A stretch of 64,000 bases of DNA from Ancylostoma caninum (lineage: Eukaryota; Nematoda; Chromadorea; Rhabditida; Ancylostomatidae), in the NCBI GenBank assembly GCA_037903475.1, contig JBAJFG010000487.1, forward strand, positions 2,170,001 to 2,234,000, in the 5' to 3' direction. Position numbers and translations under genes: made by a program. This document shows, piece after piece, positions 24,076 through 33,983 of this stretch. The notes under the pieces were generated by a model. That model made no database searches and was not told the DNA's origin. It saw only the letters and a program-made list of their open reading frames with translations. Every line of letters begins with the position of its first letter. The first letter of the stretch is position 1.

Positions 24076-27023
24076 CTGTAATATGACTGGTGATTTCAAA
24101 AACTGAGAAGAAAATTTTACCAAAACGAAGTGTTAGATGCACGAGATCATAAAACAAACACAACACGATAAGGCCTATTCCCATTAACAAGATAGTTTCA
24201 AGATTCTTCTCCGTCAAAATGGTTACACCCTGAAAATTTCAGACCTCGGAATTCAGGGTTGAAGTTGGTGGAACCAAAAAGATTGTTCCTCAAAAGGACG
24301 GAATTTCAACAGCAAATTTCAGTAGTAGTATGCGTTGTTAACGGAAACAAATGATAAGAGAACAATTGAAAATAGATTGTTGAATGTTATTTTTTTCCAT
24401 CGTGGGCAGAAATGAATTCAAAGAAGAAAAAACTGAACATCGAAACAGCATCATCAGAAACAAATCACTGTGATTTAGAAGCAGCATAATACAACTGATT
24501 TCTTTGGAAGCTTTCCCGAGTGTTTTGCAGCGTTAAGCGGTGGTAATCGGGGCGGCTCCTTAGCAGCGGTCGCTCCGACTACCGCCGTCCACACCAGCAA
24601 AAAAAATTGTTGGAGCTAAATAGCTCGAAGTACGGAAATGCTTCCATTTTAGAGCAGCCACATTTAAAAAATCCAACTTTTCCACTCTAATGAAGGCTTT
24701 TTCTTAGTGTTCGCGTTTGAGCGGAAATCCACATAAAAGCCTTACTGTCCTGTAAATGCGGGGTAGTAATGATCTACCATCACCACACTGCAAATATTAG
24801 ATCCAATATGTATTCCTTGACAGGATGATTCAGTAGGAGTAGCGAGTTCTTTTTTGGTCGAAGAAAACATATGAGAAGTTCGAGCGAAATGAAATGTAGC
24901 GAACTAGTAGTGTTTCAAAGTCTCCGCAACAAAGAAAGATGACTTACTTGTGGCTACCAAACCTTCGAGAGTGAGCTTTTGTTAAAGAAAGAACTGAAAT
25001 GAAAGTGTAGGGAAGACCAGTTTCATAAGCAGAGAAATGAAGACGACGATTGACGAGTGAACCACTCGCGCCCCATAAAACATCGGCACTTAGAACAGCG
25101 CTACGCTTTTTTTTTTTCTGAGAAACAAGTGCAGACCTGTTGTTGTCTCCCGAACACGAAACTGGATGAAGCCCGAAAGCTTACGGGAAATGATGCAATG
25201 CTGTAGAAAAAATACGGCCGTGAAAATGGCCTTACTAGCGAAGCCGCATGGAATTCTCGAAGCAAGGGCTAACGGCGGCAAATAGGAAAAGAATGCCACA
25301 AAATAATTTGTACGAGATAGAAAAAGATTAAATAGGCTCAATATGAGACAGAAATTCGCAGACAAAATAGTCATAAAGCCAAAAAGAAAGAAATAACTAG
25401 CTATGGATGGATATGATGGCCATATCCAAGATGTTTTGATGGATTGAGGATAAATCATAAAATACAAGGCAACTTCAATAAAACAACCGTCCTGACAACA
25501 TTTGTAAAGTTATTTTAAAGAAATTTCAGACAACATCCGATTTACAAAGGTGTCCTTCCAACTACGAATGCCATTATTATCACAACGACAGCGGGAAGAA
25601 AGAATACAGCACGATTCGAAGGAAACCAGAAAATTGGTTCGATTAAGCATGATCATGCAAAGCTTAGCTCAAAAAAGACGAAGCTGCAACAAAGGGAATA
25701 ATAAATACATTGTCGGAAATCTTCGCAAATCTAAAGCGTAAAAAGAAGGAAAAAAAACTTCGCCAAAATATTAGGATATGAAGGGAGGACGATATGCTAG
25801 GGAAGAAGAAGAAAGAAAGAACGTCAAGGGATAAAAATTACTCAAGCGGCTTGCAACAACAAAAATTAAGTAAGATTTTACCGCAAAATACCATACAGAA
25901 AGCAATTTTTCGTACTTTTGAAAGGCATAACGCATGATTTCGCTCGTGAGGGTCAAAAACAAGGGAAATGAAATAAAACAGCAAAAGAACTGAAAACACT
26001 ATAAAATTACCCACGAACTGGAAGTCATGAACAATTGCTGGTCGCCAGCTCAGCGGCGCAGCCGGAATCGTTAAATGGCAGACCGCCCTTTGTCATCTGG
26101 TGCCACGTTCCGAATTAATGCCTTCACCCGAAGAACGAGAATACCGTTCTAGAACCGGGTTGCTACATTGTTTAGTGGCAGGTTCTCCAACACACTCATA
26201 GTTTGATAGTACTCCGTGGGGAAGACAGTTTCATGAACATTGAGGTTAATGAAAGGCCAAAAACCTACAGGATTTTGAAGCATTCTAGTGTTCTCTTATC
26301 TTTTAAGAGCTGGGGTCGCAGTTCGAATGTGGTTCCAATTGTTTTTAACTTTCCCGAGAAATTTGAACCGTTTAGGAAGCATGCGACGAAACAAGTACAC
26401 CTGATTGTGCCTCTTTTAATTGTATGGGCCCTTTTCCTCAAGTTTTCAAAAGAGAAAAAGAAAGGAAAAGTCTGATGCAAATTTTCCTCGAGACCAAAAC
26501 ATCACAAGATCGACCGAGGTTTCAAATACGCCCGCGAAAAATTAGTGCTAGCAGCTGCCGCCAAAAATGACCGCGAGGTTAGTCATGGACCATGAGATCA
26601 CAGAACACCGTATACGCGTTTTTTTTTCTCAACTATCCCAACCTTCCCCTTTAGTTCTCCTTTCATCTCAGCTGCCATCACTTCGCAACTGGTGGGGAAC
26701 AGTGAAAATGACCCCCTACCTGCATAGATTTTGCTGCAAGAAGTATGAACAGCTGGCTTAACGATGCGTCGGTGAACGGGACAGAGTGGTGATCGTTATG
26801 CCTTCCAGAACGGAATGATCGGTGAACATAGTGACCGCTCACCCCTGTCCCTCTGTCTGCTCCGTCTCCCCTCTAGTTCGTGCTAGAATCGCGCGCTCTT
26901 CCGTGGTTCACAGTTTCATTTGCAATAACTCCATCGTTGTATAGGCGATGATTTTTTGAATTTCTTCCATTTGTTGCCAGCCATTACCGAGTAATGTGCA
27001 GTTGGATAGCCCTGCACTGGGTA

Positions 27024-27303
27024 GCTTAGACAGTGCGTCTACGATTTTGTCCGCAATCAGGGCTGCGGTGTGCAGACGGCCAGCTGATCAGATGGTTTGA
27101 ACTAATATTTGCATTTTCCTTGGTTCTGCATATGTATATTTAGTGTGACTCCTTCCATCTTGATGTTCTCCTAATGTCACTGAGTAAAGTCTCATACAAG
27201 ACGCATCATGCGCGTCCTCCTATCGAACGAACCAGCTAATCAGCCGCCTAACACCGCGTCGCAGCCGTAATTGCGGACAAGGTCACAGACGCACTCTCCA
27301 AGC
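27024..27303. mobile_element. MITE of the AGTGCGTCT family, copy 1
   Basis: Its inverted ends are about 45 bp long. The left one includes AGTGCGTCTACGATTTTGTC and the right one is the near complement of GAGTGCGTCTGTGACCTTGT. The internal word CGGCCAGCTGATCAG and the overall order match the copy at 54218-54505. It has no coding capacity. Confidence 0.7.
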
Positions 27304-27384
27304 CACACGACTGTACCTTACAAAAGCGAATATTTTTGTGGCTGTTGGCATAGAGTGTCGTGTTATGTACACCTTTCTTTTGCA

Positions 27385-27520
27385 GATAGCGCTTAATTAA
27401 GTATGCTAAGTTGCCATTCATGTACAGTGAGGTGACATAAGAATGAATTGGTGATAGCGCTTAATTAAGTATGCTAAGTTGCCATTCATGTACAGTGAGG
27501 TGACATAAGAATGAATTGGT
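27385..27520. repeat. Exact 68-bp tandem duplication
   Basis: Two adjacent copies (27385-27452 and 27453-27520) are identical over the full 68 bp, starting GATAGCGCTTAATTAAG and ending GAATGAATTGGT. Exact identity means a very recent duplication or an assembly artefact. Confidence 0.9.
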
Positions 27521-27895
27521 GATTTTTATCGCCACATTACAACGATGACAACCTTTGATCGATGAAAAATGTCTTGTATAAAATGCTCCATAAACGTTTA
27601 CATGACTTGGTGACGAAGAATACACAACTGCATGCTTCTTCCATAATCGCTGCTAAAAAAAAAAAAAAAAAGAAAGCGATTCCTAGTAGAGGGGCGGTTC
27701 TTGTAATGTGGAGTGCAGGCAGACGAGTGTTTTCATGAGTTCCATGAAGTTGCGCGACTGAAATAAGCAATTTTTATGACGACTACGTCAACTGAGCAAT
27801 GGGCGTGGTTAACGTCGCACTTCACTTTACTCTGGGAAATTGTTTCCATGATTTTCAAACCAAATTTATCCACATCCATGTTTTTTAAGACTCAC

Positions 27896-28490
27896 CTTGA
27901 CCTGCACCTCTTCCGGTAAACTCAGTATGATTCCATTCATGATTTGATCCAACTCAAAGTTCCGCCCACCAATCGATAATTCACCGATATGTCCTTTCTG
28001 TACTACTGTGAGGGCGTTTATGGCCTGTATGAATTCATCGGAAGGCAGAAACCGTTCGACAATGAAGAGGTTGTAGAGGTTCTGAAAATGGACAGCTAAG
28101 TAATTTTAGGCGAGAACTGGTCCCCGCAGCTGCAACCAACGTCTCCTTCAACTTGAGAAGCGCGATCGTGGAGTATTCTGCTGATGTCGTCGAATGTCCA
28201 CAACGTCATCGCATCTCTTGCCGCTGTGATGTCCAGAGGTGTCAGGCGCAGCAGCACGACGACAGCAGCTACTTGGGGACCACCGCAGGATCCTGAACGA
28301 TGACGTCAATGGTCTGGCCCTAAGCAAGTGTATACAGCTGTTTTTTTTTTCGTTCTGGGCTTACCTAGGGTGCTGCCCTGTGGCACTTGAAATCCCCATG
28401 GCGAAAACGGCAGAAATCCATTCACAAAGCCTACAGCTAAAAATGGTGCTTCAAGGACATCATACAAGTCGATCAGTAACGCGCCCACCT
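27896..28490 (-). CDS. Exons probably joined upstream of the SRA1-domain gene
   Basis: Three minus-strand exons, about 28365-28490, 28153-28268 and 27896-28081, join in phase. The last also joins in phase to the GWNDPP exon at 24075. They encode a mostly helical, hydrophobic chain with pieces such as LYDVLEAPFLAVGFVNGFLP, LTPLDITAARDAMTLWTFDD, NLYNLFIVERFLPSDEFIQA and GGRNFELDQIMNGIILSLPE. I do not recognise the family; it does not look like the Sec31 beta-propeller or alpha-solenoid. Either the SRA1-domain protein carries this N-terminal part, or these are the last exons of an upstream gene. The upstream limit near 28490 is unresolved. Note that an in-frame stop at the middle exon disappears if the acceptor CAAGTAG at 28269-28271 is used. 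Confidence 0.5.
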
Positions 28491-29019
28491 TCATTATTGA
28501 GTGAGGGTAAAAGGAGAAAAATGAGGTGTTTGTAGAAAAGCATTGTCGCTTTTAGAGAATGTCAGCTGTCCCCGTGCTGTTGTCATCAGCATAATCGCCT
28601 TACGTGCTCCCACCATCAATCGGACGCTACTTTGCATGGAACTGCTTCGTTATATTTGTTAGGATTATGAAAATTTAGCTTTTTCTAATCGCCATAAGGA
28701 TTGTACATACTTTAATAATTGTGCAGCACGAGCAAGCCCGAACAACGTGATGCGTCGCGGGGGAACCTTAGCTGCAACTGTTCCCAGCTACTGCCACTCT
28801 CCCCTCAATTGGTGCCCAAGCTTTTGTCCCCTTATGGTGTGTTTCGCCGAGGAAAATCGTCGTGAAGGTAATAGAGAAAGAGGGAACGCGAGAAATAGTG
28901 CCGTATTTGGAGTGGCCGAAGAGAAATGCAGATGTGCACAAGTACTCAACAGTCGTCGTTTTTGAAACGGACTATAGCAGCAACTGCTGAAGGATGGCAT
29001 CAATTGAGGTGAGGATGGC

Positions 29020-29187
29020 AGCAACTGGGAGATGTTGCCAGGGTTTCTATGACACACTACGCCGTTCGGGTTGCGTTCCTGCTGCACAGCTGTTAGAGTA
29101 ATCGGAGCGGGTCTACCATTTTCAGGATTAAAGTGAACTGGTCCTGTAGCACAGGCCAGCGAGATGGTTTCCAAGAACATCTGCACC
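29020..29187 (-). CDS. Candidate exon of the same unknown protein
   Basis: An open stretch on the minus strand encodes MFLETISLACATGPVHFNPE followed by NGRPAPITLTAVQQER. Its composition is protein-like. The 3' limit could not be set because the frame stays open past several possible donors. Confidence 0.3.
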
Positions 29188-29653
29188 TTCGACGTGGAAA
29201 TGTAAAAATGAAAATGTAAGAGGCACCCAGTTAAACTCCGCAGTAAATTGTCCTTCTTTTAAATTTACGATCTTTCGATTACAGGTGAAAATAGGCATAA
29301 GTGAGAGAGCAGTGAGTCATGCATGAGCTGGCTGAAGTTACTGAGGAGGTCCCAGCACGAAATGTCGAAGCAGCTGTGTTTGGAGAGTTGCGAAATCAAT
29401 ATGTGTCAAACAAATAACGTTTTTCTAGATTAGTATTCAAATTTCATTGTCTATGTGGTCCTGCGGTTTGTTGTGACATCCACAAGATGATATGACCTGA
29501 CTATTTTCAAATAAGCAAACCCTTTTTGTAGGAAGATGAGCGACGAAGCAGCGCGACAGACGTTTCTGCCAGAACTGCGGTTCTCCGAAGATTCTGACGA
29601 TAGCTTCGTGATTCGACATCATCCTGATCTTCATCCTATCCATTGTTCGAAGG

Positions 29654-29856
29654 TACAGGAAGCTCCAAATGTCCACGGTCAAGAGGGGCGTGGCCACGAC
29701 GCGGCTCCTTGATCAGACACAGGCGCTCTCTATGCTGCCTCTGGCTTCTCTGACTCTGCAGCCAACCAGTGGCAGCATGCCGAGCGCCTGTGTCTCTGCC
29801 TAAAGCCGCGTCGTGGCCACGTCCCTCTTGACTGCGGACATTTGGAGCTTCCTGTA
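29654..29856. repeat. 203-bp foldback with about 100-bp arms
   Basis: The sequence from TACAGGAAGCTCCAAATGTC at 29654 is repeated inverted up to 29856. There are about ten differences, mainly one small block near GATCAGACACAGG. The pairing runs almost to the centre (CTGCCTCTGG facing CCAGTGGCAG). It would form one of the longest hairpins in the window. No element with these ends is seen elsewhere here. Confidence 0.85.
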
Positions 29857-30136
29857 GGTGGAACATCACTACCACATTCCAACGCAGTTTCTGGTGCAGT
29901 TCTTCTCACGACAATCCTGTGTGATTGAATGTCTCGAAAACGGTGGCATATCAGCAGTAGTCGTTCTTTTCCTGGAGGTGACTGCATTTGCCTAGCTAAA
30001 CAGTTTTTCTCTGGCAGACTAGCCATCAGCCATCTTTTCTGAGGTGAAATTTACTCGTAAGAGTACAGTTACACGTTGCACACTGAAGGGCAGTTATTAT
30101 TGCACGGCAGACGAAGGAGAGGCGACATCGTGAATG

Positions 30137-30492
30137 CTGGCCAGTTGCTTTTGCATCGCAGAATACACCCGCATCTACGCAGCGCGGCAGACCATCTGGA
30201 CGCAGTAAATGTTGTGGACATAAACACACTCGCGACGATTTCGACGCATGTCAACCGGTGGGTCACGCATGGTAGGAAGGTAGCGCCCGTGTCCCACAAG
30301 GAAGGGCATGCGATAAGCGTGAGGTCGCAAATGTTCTAAAGTTTGGCCTGTCTTTGTTGAAAACAAAGTTACAAGGAAAAACGGTGGAAAACATAAGCAA
30401 AGCGCCAATTCCCGCAACGCCCCCGTCCCATCCCGTGTTGCGGGGCGGCAAACCAAATGGACGTATTCTGTGATGCAGAAATGATTGACCGA
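30137..30492. mobile_element. MITE of the GGTCAATCAT family, copy C
   Basis: The left part (GGCCAGTTGCTTTTGCATCG, then CGCGGCAGACCATCTGG) and the right part (GGCGGCAAACCAAATGG, then AATGATTGACCGAG) are inverted relatives. They match the ends and the GC-rich arms of the copies at 4900 and 43731. The interior word GCGCCAATTCCCGCAACGCC also matches the 43.9-kb copy (ACACCAATGCCGGCAACGCC). Confidence 0.65.
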
Positions 30493-30540
30493 GACAGTGC
30501 ATTTGAGCAAGGAGATGATAACTTCCTTGTGAGTAGAGGG

Positions 30541-30631
30541 CAGTGGCGGACCCGGGGAGGGGCGTCCCGTTCCGATAACGGGTCCCGAAATTTTCGAAAT
30601 TACTTTACAATACAAATAAAAATCTTGGGGA
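30541..30631. mobile_element. Terminal fragment of the hAT-like MITE, inverted
   Basis: It starts CAGTGGCGGACCCGGG and continues ACTTTACAATACAAATAAAA. This is the complement of the right-hand end of the complete element at 684-962, including the G/C-rich block. The other terminus is missing. Confidence 0.75.
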
Positions 30632-31095
30632 AACGGACCATTTGGACCTTAGCAATTAGGGCGGGGTCAGCGGCTGGTCGCGAGGGCGCCACGATTGGTC
30701 GGCTATTTCCAGCCGTATGATGCGGAGCGGTTGCTGCGTCGCGGTCAGCGCGGCAGCGCGCGGAGATGGCGCGAAAGGCTGGACGAGTTGTGCGTCACTC
30801 ATTCAAATGACGCGCCCTCAGCGAAAACACGCAACACGCACGGAAAGTGTAAGGGAAAGTGAATGTGGGACCTAAAATAGCCTGAAGGGATAGAGTTTTC
30901 TTCTTTGTGAGCCGTTGCTCAACTTCTTTGTTGTTTTTCTCTATTCTTCTTGTTTTTTCGTAGTTTCAATCGTTTCGTATCCCATTTCCATGTTTTTAAT
31001 TCTGATTCCGCTAGGAGTTCTCTCTTCCTCTTCCTTTTTTCTCCTCCTTTTTGTGTTTCGTCTCGTTTTACATGTTTAATCTCACTTCTTTTCAG
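30632..31095. other. GC-rich then T-rich stretch, no gene called
   Basis: A GC-rich block with a GATTGG box (30657-30790) is followed by a long pyrimidine-rich stretch that leads into a splice acceptor at 31095. It may be the promoter and leader of the possible transcript at 31096. Confidence 0.35.
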
Positions 31096-31940
31096 GTATG
31101 ACTTTCCTCCAGCGTCCGCGGGCCCACATGCGTCTTCTTCATTCGCACAGGTTAGTATTTCTCAGCTTTCAATGGCTTGTTATTACTGTTAACTCTTTAT
31201 TATTTCTTATATGTGAGCTTTTCTTGTAGTCAATTTATTCTGACTAAGATTAACTCATTGGTTTCCTTGGAATTTGGTCTTTGTTAGTGTTTTAAGGATT
31301 AATTTTTTGTTTTTAAGCCTCTCATCTTCTTTCTTTGATTATTTTATGTTTCAGGAACGCCCGGATCAATGATGGGGCCCCGTCTTGCTACTATCCTCCG
31401 CCACCCACATGGAAAGGTATGTTCTTTGCTTTCATTTATGTATAGTTTCAATTTGTTACTGTCATTTGTTTGCGTTTCTCATTTTTCTGTGTTAAATTTA
31501 GTTTCTATTTGTGGTTTATGCCTGGCCTTGAGCCAGAGTTTAGGCTTAGGCTTGGGCTTAGGCTTAGCTTAGGCTTAGCTTAGGCTTAGGCTTAGGCTTA
31601 GGCTTAGGCTTAAGCTTACGGCTTCTATTGATATCCTTTTTTAATTAGGACTGTCTTTACTATTTTAGTTTACGATTTGTTCGCTATTGTTAAAATTGTA
31701 TTTCTGTTCAGGTTGACGACTGCGACGAAGCGCCCATGGAGGAGAAGAGGACGACGAAGCTGCAGGGACGGAAGAGGACGGGTGCGGATGCAGGAAGAAG
31801 ACGGGCAACGACGGATGGTGATTTTTTTTTCGCGTTGTATTAATAAAATGTTTTACCGGGGGGCACTTGCCCCATTGTTCTTTTTTTTTTTGACTCGGCG
31901 AGTGGTTACCCGGGGCCACTTCGCCGAGTTTTTGAATAAA
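31096..31940 (+). other. Possible spliced plus-strand transcript, coding status unclear
   Basis: Three exon-like blocks, 31096-31150, 31355-31416 and from 31712, are bounded by good TTTCAG acceptors. The first two end at good donors (GTTAGT, GTATGT). An AATAAA follows at 31935-31940. The longest reading frame through the blocks starts MTFLQRPRAHMRLLHSHR and stops after about 39 residues at the third block. The other frames stop in the second or third block. A strong hairpin, ACTCGGCGA at 31893-31901 with TCGCCGAGT at 31921-31929, stands just before the poly(A) signal. It may be a small-protein gene, a non-coding RNA or part of a transposon. The second intron carries the telomeric tract. Confidence 0.35.
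31540..31616 (+). repeat. Interstitial telomeric repeat (TTAGGC)n
   Basis: Nine exact TTAGGC hexamers mixed with variants (TTGGGC, TTAGC twice, TTAAGC) form one tract in a single orientation. TTAGGC is the telomere unit of most nematodes. The array is far from any visible chromosome end and lies in a presumed intron. Confidence 0.92.
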
Positions 31941-31997
31941 GTTTTATTTTCGATTTCGTGTTGTTTTTGAAATGCGATCGCAAGTGGGGTAAATTGT

Positions 31998-32003
31998 TTT
32001 ATT
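31998..32003 (-). terminator. Polyadenylation signal of the MULE-derived gene
   Basis: AATAAA on the minus strand lies 46 bp past the stop codon at 32049-32051. It is only about 60 bp from the plus-strand AATAAA at 31935, so two transcripts would converge here. Confidence 0.6.
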
Positions 32004-32048
32004 TCATAAGGTGACTAGATAAACTATATACATGCAATATATTTATAA

Positions 32049-33983
32049 TCAAATAACTTTGCTGGAGGTGAAGCGCGCCATTTTTCTGCAGAAAGTAGAG
32101 ATAACCCTGGAAGATACAGGGCGTTGGTGTAGAGGTTGGCGGTACAGTTCCATACATTGATCGATCTTGTTCCTCCTTTCGACATCCTTCTTGCGCAGTC
32201 TCCGGTAGATGCCCTGAAATAGATTGGAGTTAGGTATTCAACTCTTTCTTCGTGGATCTTCTTGGACTTTACCTTCTCCAGGTTGCGGAGAGTGCACATG
32301 GCCCGGTTGTCGGATCCTTTGAGGCATTCGATAGTCTTCCGAACCGGAGCGCTTCTCTCTCTCATAAGGAGCCGTAGTAGTCTGAAGATGTATAGGTTCA
32401 ATGGAGGTGCTGGAATTAGGAGACGGTCCGACTTACTTATGGTACGTCTCCGCAACGTTGCTTGTGCGGAGCTCCTTCTTGTCCCACTTGTTCCAGATTC
32501 CTTTGAACGGGCCGTTATACCAGGTTTTGTGTAGATATGCAAGGAACTCCTTGCATTTCAAGTACGAGTGATGACTCCTGGGCATACTTGGACGGTGGAA
32601 CGCTGGTACCTTCCTATGTAGATGAGGTGGAAGGAACACTAAGCCCTTGATTGTCATCCACCATTTTCGCACTCGTATGTCCTTCATATCGCCCTTTATG
32701 CCTAGAGAGAGTGCTCTTCGGTTCCAAGCTTGTGAGAGGTGGAAGCCGCAACCCTCCAGGCACTCCATAGGGAAGTGTCTCTGTAAGTAAAGTTTCCTTC
32801 CTTCCTCACTACTGCATCGGCATACTTGGGGTCTTTTCGAATCTCTTGTGCCCTCTCATACAGGAATCTTTGAACTGTATTTGTAATCCATCTTCGTGGA
32901 ATACAGCGATGAGGAAGCATGCATGGATCGCACTGGAACTCGTCGCCAATCACCTAGAAATGATGAGATTTTATTTCGAACTGGTGGAAATATTTTATAA
33001 TAACTCACATCGACTCGCACATGAACTCCTCCAACTTGGCATTGAACGCATCGATAGGAATCCGAGAATCGCTTCTTCTTGTGGAACGAAAAGGAATAGC
33101 AACGACTTTGTCCTGGAATATTGTATACTAGTACGCGGTGCCTTCCTTGTTTACTTACCTGCCATTTCCCTCGGTATGTTGTAGTTAGTCTATCTGAAAG
33201 GTTAGGTGAACCATTTGAATGATGTGAACTTGGGACAGATGGTGAAGCTGGAGGTGATAGGTATGGCGGCGTTGAAGATGCAGAGGAACATGGCGATAAA
33301 GCACTAGGTGAGGCGAGTTGCGGAACCGGAGTTAGGCAAGGCGGACTTTGCGAAGGCTCGAAAAGGCTTACTGATAGCGGAGTTTGCGCAGTAAGGCTTG
33401 GGGGCGAACTTTGCGAAGGCTCGAAAAGGCTTACTGATAGCGGAGTTTGCGCAGTAAGGCTTGGGGGCGAACTTTGCGAAGGCTCGAAAAGGCTTACTGA
33501 TAGCGGGGATTGCGCAGTAAGGCTTGCGGGCGGACTTTGAGATTGCAAGCTAGGAGCAGGAGCGCGATATGACCGTGAGGATGACGTAGGCTGAGCTGAT
33601 GAAGCTTGAGATTGAGCCAAGAGGCGCTGCGTAAGCGGGGACTGCGCAATGAACCGTGGAGAAGCAGCACGTTGAGCTACAGCGCGATGTGAAGCTTGAG
33701 ACTGAGCCAAGAGACGCTGCGTAAGCGGGGACTGCGCAATGAACCGTGGAGAAGCAGAAGGCAATTGCGCAACTGGCTGTGATACAAAACGGGGTGGAGG
33801 TGCACGCAGAGATACGAAACGAACTCGCGATGGTGATGGAGAAGCTATTGAGTGCGATACATTTTGAGGAGCTGACGATTGAGCTACAAGGCGCAATGGA
33901 ACTGGAGATGCAGTAACAAAGTTGGAATTAGGAGTGATGACCACGAATTGTGGGTTAGTGTTGAAGGAATTGTAATAGGACAT
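32049..33983 (-). CDS. MULE transposase-derived protein, catalytic core missing
   Basis: Five minus-strand exons (33009-33983, 32813-32953, 32437-32780, 32273-32381, 32049-32213) join in perfect phase to 1734 nt, 577 residues, without a stop. Residues 1-230 are Ser/Pro/Gln-rich and contain 21-residue tandem repeats (SLTAQTPLSVSLFEPSQSSP). Residues 250-345 form a FLYWCH-like zinc module (GRHRVLVYN, SFSFHKKKRF, YRCVQC, PHRC). The C-terminal half has hallmarks of Mutator-like (MULE) transposases: the GCGFHLSQAW block, and FLAYLHKTWYNG with LRTSNVAETYHK. Between the zinc module and FPMECLEGCGFH the family has about 80-100 residues holding the first two catalytic Asp. Here only about 40 residues lie there, and that core is absent. 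The junction is a 32-nt intron (32781-32812), close to the lower limit for nematodes. An AATAAA follows. ATG at 33983 is the first in frame. It is likely domesticated or dead as a transposase; its DNA-binding half looks intact. Confidence 0.75.
33345..33533 (-). repeat. Three tandem 63-bp units in the MULE-derived gene
   Basis: Units start at 33345, 33408 and 33471. The first two are nearly identical and the third has a few changes. The period of 63 bp keeps the frame and gives a 21-residue repeat. A second, less regular duplication (GACTGCGCAATGAACCGTGG, twice) lies at 33640-33750. Confidence 0.9.

Larger units (their letters stand above)
24076..27895. other. Probable 3.8-kb intron
   Basis: This is the stretch between the GWNDPP exon and the in-phase upstream exon at 27896-28081. 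It contains one dispersed MITE (27024-27303) and a tandem duplication (27385-27520). The open frames in it have no splice support. Confidence 0.4.

Noticed and set aside
25090..25467. 125-residue hydrophobic minus-strand frame
   Set aside because: Its Phe/Leu/Ile richness follows from AT-rich DNA. It has no splice sites and lies in a probable intron.
28239..28330. Apparent frameshift or premature stop in the exon before 28081 (minus strand)
   Set aside because: Using the acceptor CAAGTAG immediately before CTGCTG at 28268 restores phase with both neighbouring exons, so no mutation is needed.
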